Both the position numbers and the translations under genes were made by a program. This document shows positions 42,363 through 51,140 of a stretch of 61,001 nt of DNA, one piece after another. The notes beneath the pieces are model-generated. The model worked only from the letters and a program-made list of their open reading frames with translations, was not told where the DNA came from and did not search any database. The first letter of the stretch is position 1; each line of letters begins with the position of its first letter. Origin of the DNA: Arthrobacter sp. efr-133-R2A-120 (GTDB lineage Bacteria > Actinomycetota > Actinomycetes > Actinomycetales > Micrococcaceae); assembly GCF_030209835.1 (NCBI RefSeq), contig NZ_JARVRF010000050.1:1-61001 (forward strand). The letters are read 5' to 3'.

Positions 42363-43005
42363 TCACTGTGCCTTTGGCGCGTCGGGGCCTGCGTTCTTGA
42401 TGAAATCTTTCGTCCGCCGCAAGCTTTTGATCGCGACAGGAACAGCTACGACAAACATGATCAGTACCACGACGAAGAGAACCTTTGCGAGGCCCCAACC
42501 AGTCCACAGCAGGTTACCCACCGTGAACAGGAAGTAGGCCGGCAGAATACGCAGAGAGAATCGCTGGGCAGCAAGACTTTGCCGGGCGACGGCGAGCACC
42601 ACGGGCAGTTCTTCGGGATCGACCGGCTCACGACCTTTGATTTGGATGGCGATGCGCCGCCGTTGCGTGAGCGACAGGGGAGCCAAAACCATGCCCCGGG
42701 TGGTGGGCTGTTGCCCGGTTCGGGTGGCATGAACCCCAGATGGTTATGCCTAGGAGTATCGCCGCCTCGATGATGTAGCCCGTTGTTTTCAGCCAGTCGG
42801 GCACTGCGACGGCATCACCTAATAGATTCTGCGGCAAAAGGAACGCGGCGGCGCCACTGAGCGTCATAAAGATCAAGACGGTTAAGATGATGAATGCCCA
42901 GGCCCGGCGACTCCATGAGCGCTCGATCTCCGATGGCAAGCCTGCTGCCAAGCGTTCCGCCTCAGCCCAACGCCGGGTCGCCTCCCCATCTTCGCTTCGG
43001 TTCAT
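42363..43005 (-). pseudogene. Four-helix membrane protein, frameshifted
   Basis: From ATG 43005 (MNRSEDGEATRRWAEAERLA) the frame covers two helices (AWAFIILTVLIFMTLSGAAAFLL; TTGYIIEAAILLGITIWG). At the GGGG run, CCCC on the plus strand at 42734-42737, one extra base breaks the frame. Reading across it gives GVHATRTGQQPTTRG and joins directly to the second half (MVLAPLSLTQRRRIAIQIKGREPVDPEELP and two more helices), ending at 42363. Repaired, the protein is about 213 aa. Family not recognised. Either an inactivated gene or an indel in a homopolymer. Confidence 0.7.
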
Positions 43006-43092
43006 CGACGCCTTGCCTATGCGGTGTCCAGCACTTGTGCTCAATATAGGAGGCACCTCGTAAATCCGCTTGAGTGGTGACCTCCTAGCTTG

Positions 43093-43121
43093 AAAAGCGA
43101 GGGTCAACAACCCTCGCTTTT
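43093..43121. terminator. Bidirectional hairpin terminator
   Basis: AAAAGCGAGGGT and ACCCTCGCTTTT form a perfect 12-bp stem around CAACA, with terminal A and T runs so it works on both strands. It lies upstream of the frameshifted membrane gene, perhaps ending transcription from a neighbour. Confidence 0.85.
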
Positions 43122-43214
43122 GACGGGAGTTACCGCCCAGTCCTTGGAAGCGGCGTTAGTCGGGAGGGCAGTTAAATAGCAGCACAAGCTGAGGGATCCG
43201 CGGTCGGACGGAAG

Positions 43215-43397
43215 ATGGCCCTTGGGCGTGGAGTCTACAATCTCGACCCAGGACCAGCCTGCGACCCCTACCTAGGCAGGGTCATCCGCGGACCAGGCGA
43301 GGACTACCTGCAACAGGCGGATTTCCTCGAGATCGTTCAGTCCGCCAAAGCCGAGGCAGAAGAATCTGCACAGAAGAGCCGAACGTCCCGCCGCTGA
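43215..43397 (+). CDS. Short hypothetical ORF, possible gene fragment
   Basis: 60 codons: GVYNLDPGPACDPYLGRVIRGPGEDYLQQADFLEIVQSAKAEAEES. The composition looks protein-like, but the N-terminus is not. No SD. It may be the 3' remnant of a longer gene. Nothing else is seen in 43140-43441. Confidence 0.35.
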   Translation: MALGRGVYNLDPGPACDPYLGRVIRGPGEDYLQQADFLEIVQSAKAEAEESAQKSRTSRR

Positions 43398-43441
43398 GCG
43401 TTAGCCTGCGGTTTGTTGGGCGATGGTGTGGGCGAGCGTGT

Positions 43442-43993
43442 CTAGATGACATGGTTGAGGTACAACGCGATCAGGGCGAATGAGGCGATGAGCACCCATA
43501 CCGGTGCCAGGCCCCTGCGCGGGGCGACTTTCCTGATGACGGTTGTCCGGCCGATGACATAGACCGTGGGCAGGAAGGCCCAGATCCAAGGGAAAGGCCG
43601 TACGACCCCGACGCGGCGCAGCTTCCGCCAGTCCAGGTAGCCCAGGAGACCGGTGGCACCAAAGGACATCACGGCAGAGAAAAGAACCACAGTGGCCGGT
43701 GTGACCGAACCGGTGTGGAGGATCGCCGCCACCATGCGCACGACGTCGCCGCGGGCAGCCAGGACAGGCACGGCAAGGAGCATCCAGATGTAAGGGGTGT
43801 ACACGGGCACGTGGGTGCCGAGCATAGGCCGGGGAAGCCGTAGTCCGGGGATCCGTGCGGCCAGCGGGCTCTGGGTGCCGGTATCGCCTTCGGCTTGCCC
43901 GGCGCTGTGTCCCCATTTGGAGGTTCCGGACCCGTAGGGATCCGCAGACCAGCCTCCCGTTGGGAGTCCTGGTTTCTGACCCGTTGGATCCAT
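43442..43993 (-). CDS. Hypothetical membrane protein with Gly/Pro-rich N-terminus
   Basis: 183 aa from ATG 43993, with AAGGA seven bases upstream. Residues 1-55 are polar and Gly/Pro/Ser-rich (PGLPTGGWSADPYGSGTSKWG). Then four hydrophobic segments (YTPYIWMLLAVPVLAARG; VVLFSAVMSFGATGLLGYL; FPWIWAFLPTVYVIG; VWVLIASFALIALYL). Function unknown; a similar architecture is common in Arthrobacter. Confidence 0.65.
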   Translation of the reverse strand: MDPTGQKPGLPTGGWSADPYGSGTSKWGHSAGQAEGDTGTQSPLAARIPGLRLPRPMLGTHVPVYTPYIWMLLAVPVLAARGDVVRMVAAILHTGSVTPATVVLFSAVMSFGATGLLGYLDWRKLRRVGVVRPFPWIWAFLPTVYVIGRTTVIRKVAPRRGLAPVWVLIASFALIALYLNHVI

Positions 43994-44816
43994 TAGCCAT
44001 CCTTTTTCCATTCCGGACGCTCGTTCAAGCGCTACGCCGTGATCAATTCTCCGATGCCTTCCCTTCACTGGGTGCCCCGGCACGCCAGGCCATGGGCTTT
44101 TTCGTGGGCGCGGGGTGCGGACGAGGGAACCGCGGGGTGCAGGCGAGGGAACAATGACACCGAACCCTTGTTGGCGACGGCCCAGAACCAGTGGGCAAGT
44201 AACCGAGGACGCTGTTCGGTCCAGAGGAGCCCTCGCACCTTGCCCCTAACCCGGTCCCCCACCGGCCTGCTCGACACCTTCCCGCCTTCCCTGCAGGAAA
44301 GCCTTAATGTGGGTACTCTCTGATTCCCGTATGACCCGCCCGCAAAAGTGCCCGGTGAAGGCGCCCTAAACGCTACACTTCAGGGCGCCCGGCAGCCCTG
44401 AACATTCGAGGACCAGCTAAGGCTTCTCGGCCCCGAAAGCGTCCCAATGAACACCACCCGCGGTGCTCACCTATTTAGATCATCCATGTGAACCACCGTG
44501 ATTAATGCCTTCCCTCATCCACAATTGGCCGCTCAAGAAGTTTGCGGTTATGGTTTTGGCTATGGAGATTGAGGTCGACAGAGCCTAGCCACCTGACGTT
44601 CGGTGGCCACCCGGTTGTTTGCGCTCATGCGCACCCGGTGAGAAATCTCGCTTTCAGCTGTCTGTAGCCGCTTTTCCGGCGGCCCTGCGCCCGGGCTGAT
44701 AGATTCCGTACGTCCGGTGCAGTGCCCTCCGAAGCGCGCGTTTTCGCGCCCCGGAGAGAGCACGTTGACCCATGACTGCGCCCCCATGGTGGGCAAAAAC
44801 CAAAGGATTCTGTCTC
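43994..44816 (+). other. Long gene-free stretch; the 3' half is probably the leader of the ABC-F gene
   Basis: No supported protein gene here. GGCGCCCT (44360-44367) and AGGGCGCC (44382-44389) form an inverted repeat whose loop contains TACACT (44374-44379), a possible -10. Downstream are short ORFs: MNTTRGAHLFRSSM at 44447-44491 and ATG CGC ACC CGG TGA at 44627-44641. A hairpin at 44727-44756 has stem CTCCG/CGGAG and inner GCGCG/CGCGC. A 400-nt leader with small ORFs is typical of antibiotic-responsive ABC-F genes. Between 43994 and 44359 I see only promoter-like DNA. Confidence 0.45.
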
Positions 44817-46427
44817 ATGTCAGCACAATCAGCCATCACCTTGCACGACCTGTCATTCGAGTGGCCTGACGGCACTCCCGCTCTTCAGCGGCTCAATGGC
44901 ACCATGACCACCGGCCGGACTGGACTAGTCGGCCGCAATGGCGCAGGAAAATCGACCCTGCTCCGCCTGATCGCCGGCAAGTTGAAGCCAACCCTGGGTC
45001 GCATCGAAACCGCCGGTGACGTCGGCTACCTTGCCCAGAATTTGACCCTCGGGCAGTACACGACGGTCGCCGCGTTGCTCGGCATCGACGGCATCCTCAG
45101 AGCGCTCCACGCAATTGAGGGTGGCGACGTTGCTGAGCGCCATTTCGACACCGTCGGCGACGACTGGGACATTGAGTCCCGGGCAGACGAAGCGCTGCAC
45201 GAAATCGGCTTCTCCGCGGGTGACCTCAAGCGACAGGTCGGGGAGCTCTCTGGCGGCGAAGCGATGCTCATCGCCCTGACCGGGCTGCGCATCCGCCGCA
45301 CCCCGGTCACGCTTCTCGACGAGCCCACCAACAACCTTGATCGGCGCACCCGGGCCAAACTTGCCGACTTCGCCGACAGTTGGCCGGGCACGCTCGTGGT
45401 GGTCAGCCACGACCTCGAGCTGCTTGAGCACATGGACGCCACGGCTGAACTTCATGCCGGCAAGCTTGACGTATTTGGCGGCCCCTACAGTCTTTTCACG
45501 GATCATCGCGAGCAGGAACAAGCCTCTGCCGTCCAGGCAGCCCGCAGCGCCCAGCAAGCGCTGAAGGTCGAGAAGAAGCAGCGCGTCGAAGCCGAAACCA
45601 AGCTTGCCCGCCGCGAACGCACAGCGAAGAAGACCCAAGCCAGCGGCGGCATCCCGAAGATCCTGGCCGGCAACCGTGCGAGCACGGCGCAGGCATCCGC
45701 CGGCTCCCTGCGCTCGAACCTCGACGACAAGGTGCTGTCAGCCCAAGCCGCCGTCGACGCCGCCGACGCGAGGGTCAGGGAGGTTGAGCACATCCACCTC
45801 ACTCTTCCCGATCCCGATGTGCCGCGTAGCCGCCGGATCGCCGAGCTGAGCGACGGTTCCCGCACGATTGTCATCCAAGGTCCCGAGCGTGTTGCCGTCG
45901 TGGGGCCCAACGGCTCCGGCAAGTCGACACTCCTCAAGCACCTCGTCGAGGGACGCCCCGCAGAATCCTCAGGCCGGATCACGGGAAGGCTGCTGACCGA
46001 CCGGGTGGGATACCTCCCGCAACGGCTCGACGGCCTGGATGATTCCCGTTCGGCGCTGGAAAACGTTCGGGAGGCGGCGCCGGCGTCGGCGCCCGGGGAC
46101 ATCCGCAATCAACTCGCACGTCTCCTCCTCCGGGGATCGACCGTTGATCGACCGGTCTCCAGCTTGTCGGGGGGAGAACGGTTCCGGGTCAGTCTCGCGA
46201 AGCTGCTTCTGGCCGAGCCGCCCGCCCAGCTGCTGATCCTCGACGAACCGACAAACAACCTCGACATTGCCAGCGTCGAGCAACTCGCCGAAGCCCTGGA
46301 CGCCTACCGTGGCGCACTGCTCATCGTGAGCCACGACCTCGGGTTTCTCCGGCGCCTCAACATCGACACAGTAGCCGAGCTCGACGGCGAAGGGGGCCTG
46401 CGCGAGCGCACGGAGCAACTCACCTAG
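44817..46427 (+). CDS. ABC-F family ATP-binding protein (ribosome protection type)
   Basis: 536 aa with two ABC domains and no membrane part. Domain 1: GLVGRNGAGKSTLLRLIAG and LSGGEAMLIALTGLRIRRTPVTLLDEPTNNLD. Domain 2: AVVGPNGSGKSTLLKHL and LSGGERFRVSLAKLLLAEPPAQLLILDEPTNNLD. An interdomain linker (VEKKQRVEAETKLARRERTAKKTQ, with many Lys/Arg) matches the ABC-F P-site linker. These proteins displace antibiotics from, or assist, the ribosome. The ATG at 44817 has AAAGGA ten bases upstream; an in-frame ATG at 44772 is possible. A long leader upstream suggests attenuation control. Confidence 0.88.
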   Translation: MSAQSAITLHDLSFEWPDGTPALQRLNGTMTTGRTGLVGRNGAGKSTLLRLIAGKLKPTLGRIETAGDVGYLAQNLTLGQYTTVAALLGIDGILRALHAIEGGDVAERHFDTVGDDWDIESRADEALHEIGFSAGDLKRQVGELSGGEAMLIALTGLRIRRTPVTLLDEPTNNLDRRTRAKLADFADSWPGTLVVVSHDLELLEHMDATAELHAGKLDVFGGPYSLFTDHREQEQASAVQAARSAQQALKVEKKQRVEAETKLARRERTAKKTQASGGIPKILAGNRASTAQASAGSLRSNLDDKVLSAQAAVDAADARVREVEHIHLTLPDPDVPRSRRIAELSDGSRTIVIQGPERVAVVGPNGSGKSTLLKHLVEGRPAESSGRITGRLLTDRVGYLPQRLDGLDDSRSALENVREAAPASAPGDIRNQLARLLLRGSTVDRPVSSLSGGERFRVSLAKLLLAEPPAQLLILDEPTNNLDIASVEQLAEALDAYRGALLIVSHDLGFLRRLNIDTVAELDGEGGLRERTEQLT

Positions 46428-46440
46428 GGCCCGCAGCAAA

Positions 46441-46563
46441 TCAGAGCGGTTGTTCCCACACGGTCAGTTGGAGCCGCACCAGCTCCGCGTCCGGGTCGCG
46501 CGAACCGCCGTCGTCGGTTTGCAAGCCGACGACAGCGGCCGCGACTCGCGCACGGAAGCTCAC
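46441..46563 (-). CDS. 40-aa ORF translationally coupled to the flavin monooxygenase gene
   Basis: GTG at 46563-46561 overlaps the TGA stop of the upstream monooxygenase gene (GTGA). The ORF runs 40 codons to TGA 46441-46443 and gives VSFRARVAAAVVGLQTDDGG, then a C-terminal SRDPDAELVRLQLTVWEQPL. Codon use has high GC at third positions, like neighbouring genes. No family match; it is the last member of the operon by position. It may be a real small protein or the remnant of a larger one. Confidence 0.5.
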   Translation of the reverse strand: MSFRARVAAAVVGLQTDDGGSRDPDAELVRLQLTVWEQPL

Positions 46564-47969
46564 CGCACGCCCCCGGCGGGCACCGGCTCCAACGCCTCCG
46601 AGCGGACTGGCGTCGCCAGGCCCAGGTTCTCGCGGAGGGTCGAGCCGGCGTACTCGGTCGGGTACACGCCGCGTTCCTGCAGCTCGGGCACGAGATGGTT
46701 CACGATGTCATCCAGGCCCGAGGGGATGAGCCATGGCGAGATATTGAAGCCGTCCACGGCACCAACGCGGGCGTATTCGGCCAAGGTGTCGGCCACGGCT
46801 GTGTAGGATCCCGTGAACGTCGCGTCCACCCTGGAAGTCCTGGAGCTCACGAACTGCCGGATGGACAGTCCCTTCTCCTTGGCCTCCGCGCGCCACTGCT
46901 CGGCGAGTTGCCGGGCCTTGGCGCCGTGGAAACCACTGCCACGCGTCTCGGACGTCTCCTCAACCACCGGATCGATCTCCGGAAGCGGACCATCGGGATC
47001 GTAGGCAGACAACTCCCGCCCCCAGAACTGTTCGAGATACGCGACCGCCTGCTGGGGCCCGATCTGCAGGCTGCGGACCCACTCCTTCTTCTCGCGTGCT
47101 TCCTCGTCGCTTCCCGCGAGGATGAACTCGCTCGCCGGCATGATCTGGACATCGTTGGCGCCCCGTCCGGCTGCCAGGGAACGGGAGATGATATCGGCGC
47201 GGAACTCCACCGCGTCGTCGAACTTCGGGTGCGCGGAGAAGATGACGTCAGCCTGGCGGGCGGCGAAGTCGCGGCCCTGCGGGGAATCGCCGGCTTGGAA
47301 CAGCACTGGCCGGTACTGTGCGCTGCGCGGCAACCGGGGCGTGACGTCCACCGAATAGTGCTGCCCGGAGTGATGCACGCGCCGCGCATGGCCGGGAACC
47401 GCCCACGCATCCGCGGAGACGGACGAGGAAACCGCTCCGTCCTCCCACGAATCCCAAATCCTCTTGGCCGTCTCGACAAATGCTTCCGCGTGGACGTAAC
47501 GATCGGCGTGGTCCAGGTAGCCGCCCCGCCGGAAGTTGGCCCCGGTCCACGCGTTGTCCGTGGTCACGACGTTCCAGGCCGCACGCCCGCCGGAGAGCAA
47601 GTCCAGCGAGGCGAGCCGGTGCGCGAGGTCGGCGGGGTCGTTGTACGTCGTGTTCTGCGTGGCAACGAGCCCGATATTGGACGTCACCGACGCAAGCGCC
47701 GCCAGCATGGTCTGCGCGTCCGGCCTGCCTGCGACATCGAGGGCGTGCGGGCGTCCAAGGTGCTCCCGCAAGCGCAGGCCCTCGCCCAAGAAGAAGGCCG
47801 CGAACAGCCCGCGCTCGGCGGTCTGTGCGATCCTCCGGAACGACTCAAAGTCGGTCTGCGAACCCGATTCGGGCGCTTTCCAGATGGTCCCGGAGTTGAC
47901 GCCCTGAAAGAAGATTCCGAACTGGATCTTCCCGCTCGGCTGGAATTTAGCACGGTTGTGCTGTGTCAT
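46560..47969 (-). CDS. LLM class flavin-dependent monooxygenase, NtaA/SnaA/DszA family
   Basis: 469 aa, the longer NtaA/DmoA-type luciferase-like enzyme (KIQFGIFFQGVNSGTIWKAPESGSQTDFESFRRIAQTAERGLFAAFFLGEGLRL; WNVVTTDNAWTGANFRRGG; ARLPRSAQYRPVLFQAGDSPQGRDFAARQADVIF-type core). It uses FMNH2 and oxygen to split C-N or C-S bonds. ATG 47969 has GAGGAGA seven bases upstream. Nine bases downstream of the previous gene in a run of coupled genes with two further LLM enzymes, DUF1684 and an amino-acid ABC transporter. Confidence 0.9.
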   Translation of the reverse strand: MTQHNRAKFQPSGKIQFGIFFQGVNSGTIWKAPESGSQTDFESFRRIAQTAERGLFAAFFLGEGLRLREHLGRPHALDVAGRPDAQTMLAALASVTSNIGLVATQNTTYNDPADLAHRLASLDLLSGGRAAWNVVTTDNAWTGANFRRGGYLDHADRYVHAEAFVETAKRIWDSWEDGAVSSSVSADAWAVPGHARRVHHSGQHYSVDVTPRLPRSAQYRPVLFQAGDSPQGRDFAARQADVIFSAHPKFDDAVEFRADIISRSLAAGRGANDVQIMPASEFILAGSDEEAREKKEWVRSLQIGPQQAVAYLEQFWGRELSAYDPDGPLPEIDPVVEETSETRGSGFHGAKARQLAEQWRAEAKEKGLSIRQFVSSRTSRVDATFTGSYTAVADTLAEYARVGAVDGFNISPWLIPSGLDDIVNHLVPELQERGVYPTEYAGSTLRENLGLATPVRSEALEPVPAGGVR

Positions 47970-47978
47970 GTTCTCTCC

Positions 47979-49154
47979 TCAGTTTTCCGTGCCAACGACG
48001 GCGGCGCGCGCCTCCGAGCCGAGGCTCGCGTAGCGGCTCACAGGACGCTCCAAGCCCAGCAATTCCCGGAACGTGCCGCCCTGCGCAACAGGCTTCAGCA
48101 CCCCGCGGCGACGAAGCTCGGGCAGGACCAATTGCGCCAGTTCCTCGAGTTCCACGTCCAGCACAGCCGGATGCAGCCTTATGCCGTCGGCCACCGCAAG
48201 CAACTTGGCAAGGAAGTCCGCCAATTCCGCGGCCGTGCCGACGAAACGCGCCCGGGAACTCGACCACGGAGTAAACGCGTCCAGTTCGGCGAGCCGCGCG
48301 GAGGCGCTTTGACCGCGCGAGTCAAGGACGACGTCGAGCTCTGCTACTACCGCGGCGCCGGCGCCATCAGCAGTGAGACGGGCACGCACCTCCGCAACCT
48401 CTGCGGCGAGAAGTGAAGGCGTCGGAGCGGACACCAGCACCACGTCGACGTCCGAAGGAAGCAAGTCGGCCTGCGCAACTACGGGCAATTGCCCCTGCAG
48501 CGGGCGCGGAATGATGGAGGGCCCTTTCACGGAATACCCGGCCCCTGCGAAATCCGCCGGCGTCTCGAAGTCGACGTAGTGCAGTTTGTCGACGTCGAGG
48601 TACCGACCGGTGGGGACGTCGCGGATCACGGCGTCGTCCTCCCAGGAATCCCAAAGCCGCCGGCTCACTTCCACCGACGCCGCGGCCTCCTGCGCCAAGG
48701 CGGCACCTTCAACAAATGAACGCCCGACGGCGGCAGCCTCCTCCGCGGAGCCGCTCGCCGCGACGAGCCAACCCGCCCGTCCGCCCGAGACATAGTCCAA
48801 GCTCGCCAGCTGAGTGGAGATGTGGAACGGCTCGGTGTAGACCGTGTCCACTTCCGGTACCAGCACGATGGAACTCGTGACGGGACCCGCGAACGCGGCG
48901 CGCTGAAGGGCGTTCAGGCGGCCTGCAACATCTCGCCCGCCAGCGCCGGAGCCGTCAGTCCCAGACCCATCAGCGAACGTCGCCACATGAAACCCTGCCG
49001 ACTCCGCCGCCAGCACCGTGTTCCGGATCCGCGAACCGTTCAGCAACTCATCCGGGGCATGCCGGGCTTTGCGCCAGGCCGCGGGGTGGGCGCCGTCGCC
49101 GTCGAGCTCCAAGGCCAAGAATCCGGGCTGGCCCGGACGGGAGATGCCGCTCAT
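47979..49154 (-). CDS. LLM class flavin-dependent oxidoreductase (NtaA-like, Ala/Gly-rich)
   Basis: 391 aa. Luciferase-like barrel recognised by IRNTVLAAESAGFHVATFADG, VYTEPFHISTQLASLDYVSGGRAGWLVAASGSAEEAAAVGRS and RLWDSWEDDAVIRDVPTGRYLD, which parallels the neighbouring NtaA-type enzyme (WDSWEDGAV). The ATG at 49154 overlaps the DUF1684 stop as ATGA and has AGGAG upstream. Sequence is more divergent than in typical members. Probably acts with the other flavin enzymes on one pathway. Confidence 0.85.
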   Translation of the reverse strand: MSGISRPGQPGFLALELDGDGAHPAAWRKARHAPDELLNGSRIRNTVLAAESAGFHVATFADGSGTDGSGAGGRDVAGRLNALQRAAFAGPVTSSIVLVPEVDTVYTEPFHISTQLASLDYVSGGRAGWLVAASGSAEEAAAVGRSFVEGAALAQEAAASVEVSRRLWDSWEDDAVIRDVPTGRYLDVDKLHYVDFETPADFAGAGYSVKGPSIIPRPLQGQLPVVAQADLLPSDVDVVLVSAPTPSLLAAEVAEVRARLTADGAGAAVVAELDVVLDSRGQSASARLAELDAFTPWSSSRARFVGTAAELADFLAKLLAVADGIRLHPAVLDVELEELAQLVLPELRRRGVLKPVAQGGTFRELLGLERPVSRYASLGSEARAAVVGTEN

Positions 49155-49996
49155 TGCTGCTCCTGCCTTTCGTAAGGGATCTGTTCGCCGGCTTCGATGG
49201 CCACGCTCAGCCGGTTTTCCGCGGGTGGGAGCGGGCACGTGGCAAGGTCCGTGTAGGCGCACGGCAAGTTGACGGCACGGTTGAAGTCGAGCACCACGGA
49301 GCCGTCCGATTCCGGGGTCACCGTGAGCGAGCGATTGGCCGCGTAGGTGGTCTTGCCCGACGTCGCATCCGTGAACAGCACCGAGAGTGTGCCCGGCGCA
49401 TGTCCGTTGAAGGCCGTGAGCACCAAGTCCTGGCCCGCGAGGTTGAAGTGGAGCTCGCCGGGCGCCTCGTAGACGTGCTGGATACCCTCGACGGCGGCCC
49501 CCACTGTGGTCGGTCGGGGAACCTCAAACGGCACGAACGTACCGTTCACCGCGAACGATGCATCCGGTGCGTATGCGGGCGTTCCGCGGTATTCGTTGAG
49601 CAGCGGATTCCCGGGGTGCCGCGGCCGGACGATGTACTCGCCGCCGCGCTTGGCGAGTTCGACGACCGTGTCCCCCGCGTTGAGGTTGATGCCGTCGCGT
49701 TCGGCGATCGGGCCGAAAGCGACGGTGGCCCCGACGGCGTCGGTGTTGAGTTCCCGGCCGTCCCGAAGCAGGCTTTCGCCTGGTCCCAAAACCACAGTGA
49801 CGACGTCGTTCTCCACACTCCAGGTGCCGGGCACCCCGTCGAGCGGAGCAGCCACGGCACCGAGCCAGTGCAGGTGGGTAACTGCGAGGAATCCGTGCGG
49901 ATCGGCACGGTGTCGCTCGTGCGCGGCGTGCCATTCCTGCCACGCGGCGGCGAAGGCCGCAGTGGTGGACGTAGCCGTTTCAGTGGGCGTGGGCAA
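49151..49996 (-). CDS. DUF1684 domain-containing protein
   Basis: 281 aa. Family features: WQEWHAAHERHRADPHGFLAVTHLHWLG, then a beta-rich core with FEVPRPTTVGAAVEGIQHVYEAPGELHFNLAGQDLVLTAF, and a C-terminal DFNRAVNLPCAYTDLATCPLPPAENRLSVAIEAGEQIPY, where the FNPPCAF-type block is conserved. Function unknown. It is embedded between two flavin monooxygenases in the operon, overlapping each, which points to a role in the same pathway. Confidence 0.85.
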   Translation of the reverse strand: MPTPTETATSTTAAFAAAWQEWHAAHERHRADPHGFLAVTHLHWLGAVAAPLDGVPGTWSVENDVVTVVLGPGESLLRDGRELNTDAVGATVAFGPIAERDGINLNAGDTVVELAKRGGEYIVRPRHPGNPLLNEYRGTPAYAPDASFAVNGTFVPFEVPRPTTVGAAVEGIQHVYEAPGELHFNLAGQDLVLTAFNGHAPGTLSVLFTDATSGKTTYAANRSLTVTPESDGSVVLDFNRAVNLPCAYTDLATCPLPPAENRLSVAIEAGEQIPYERQEQQ

Positions 49997-51140
49997 GATT
50001 CCTCCTGTGGTTTGCGTGGTCTGTGGTGACGGTTCCGGCTGCGTCGAGTGACGTTGCTCCGGCGAATTCCGGACGACCGCCGTAGGGATCCGCTGGCTCC
50101 CACAGGGTGGTGGGCGCGGCGGCGCGGACGGTCGGGATGACCTCGAGCGCGAACCGCTCCAGGATCTCCAGCTGCTGCTCGAAAGGCAGCGTGGTGGGCA
50201 AGGAAATGGACTGCAGATCGTGGCCGTAGAGCGAGTGGTAGCTCAGGATTTTGTCGATGACCTGTTCCGGACTGCCCACCAGTGCCGGTCCTTCAGCCAC
50301 GGCATGGTCGATGTCCCGGAACGGCGAATTGTTGCCCGGGACGTTGCGTCCAGCGGTCAGTGCCTCGTAAACCGGTCCGAACTGGCGTTTTGCTTCCTGC
50401 GTGGTGTCGGCAATAAACACTCCGCCGGCGCCGGAACCCGAACCGAGGTACTGGTGGCGCGGATCGTGACCGTGGCGTTCGTATTCCTCGCGGTAGTGCT
50501 CGATCAGGATCTTGTAGTTCTCGCGAGGCTGGATCGCGTTGGCGGTGAACATCGGATCGCCCCACTGGGCGGCGAGCGCGGCCGAGGTTAGGGTTGCAGC
50601 CGAGCCGTGCCAAATCCGCGGCGAACCCGCAAACGGTCGCGGCGTCGTCGTCGTTGCTTCGGTCAACGCAGGCCGGAAACGGCCGGTCCAGGTGACGTTC
50701 TCCTCACGCCATAGCCGCCGCAACAGGCCATACTTCTCGGCGAGCAGCTCCCATTGATCATCGAGGGAGAGCCCGAACAAGGGGTACTGCAACACTTCGT
50801 TGCCCTTGCCGATCACGAGTTCCAGGCGGCCCCGGCTCAGCTGATCGATCGTGGCGTAGTCTTCGGCCACCCGCACGGGATCGAGCACCGACAAGACGGT
50901 GACGCCGGTCTGCAGTCGAACGCGGTCGGTGACGGCCGCGATCGCGGCGAGGACCGTCGTCGGGGACGAAGAGATGAACTCGCCGGCATGCCGCTCCCCC
51001 ACCGCGAAACTGTCAAAACCCAGTTCCTCGGCCCGGCGCGCAGTCTGCACCACTTGGTTGAGCCGTTCCGCTGTCGAGACGATTTCCCCCGTCACCGGGT
51101 TCTTCAGGTGCGGAATGATATCGAGTACCTGGAACTTCAC
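49980..51140 (-). CDS. CE1758-family FMN-dependent luciferase-like monooxygenase
   Basis: 386 aa. Begins MKFQVLDIIPHLKNPVTGEIVSTAERLNQVVQTARRAEELGFDSFAVGERHAGEF and has LSRGRLELVIGKGNEVLQYPLFGLSL, AAQWGDPMFTANAIQPRENYKILIEHYREEYERHG. This matches the CE1758 group of luciferase-like enzymes, often beside amino-acid ABC transporters. ATGA overlap with the binding protein upstream and a 17-nt overlap with DUF1684 downstream. Substrate unknown. Confidence 0.88.
   Translation of the reverse strand: MKFQVLDIIPHLKNPVTGEIVSTAERLNQVVQTARRAEELGFDSFAVGERHAGEFISSSPTTVLAAIAAVTDRVRLQTGVTVLSVLDPVRVAEDYATIDQLSRGRLELVIGKGNEVLQYPLFGLSLDDQWELLAEKYGLLRRLWREENVTWTGRFRPALTEATTTTPRPFAGSPRIWHGSAATLTSAALAAQWGDPMFTANAIQPRENYKILIEHYREEYERHGHDPRHQYLGSGSGAGGVFIADTTQEAKRQFGPVYEALTAGRNVPGNNSPFRDIDHAVAEGPALVGSPEQVIDKILSYHSLYGHDLQSISLPTTLPFEQQLEILERFALEVIPTVRAAAPTTLWEPADPYGGRPEFAGATSLDAAGTVTTDHANHRRNLAHAH

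Noticed and set aside
43140..43214. Possible longer gene before the 60-codon ORF
   Set aside because: No open frame with coding character joins it; only a fragment is supported.
44039..44323. 94-codon ORF in the gene-free stretch
   Set aside because: No SD, no motif, Trp/Arg/Pro-rich with poor codon use.
46695..48416. 573-codon frame on the plus strand over the two LLM genes
   Set aside because: Antisense to two recognisable monooxygenases; no family features and no ribosome-binding site.
46695..49154. Idea that the operon encodes arsenic or organosulfonate (ssu) utilisation
   Set aside because: There is no SsuB/SsuC-type transporter pair or SsuE, and the transporter is of the polar amino-acid type.
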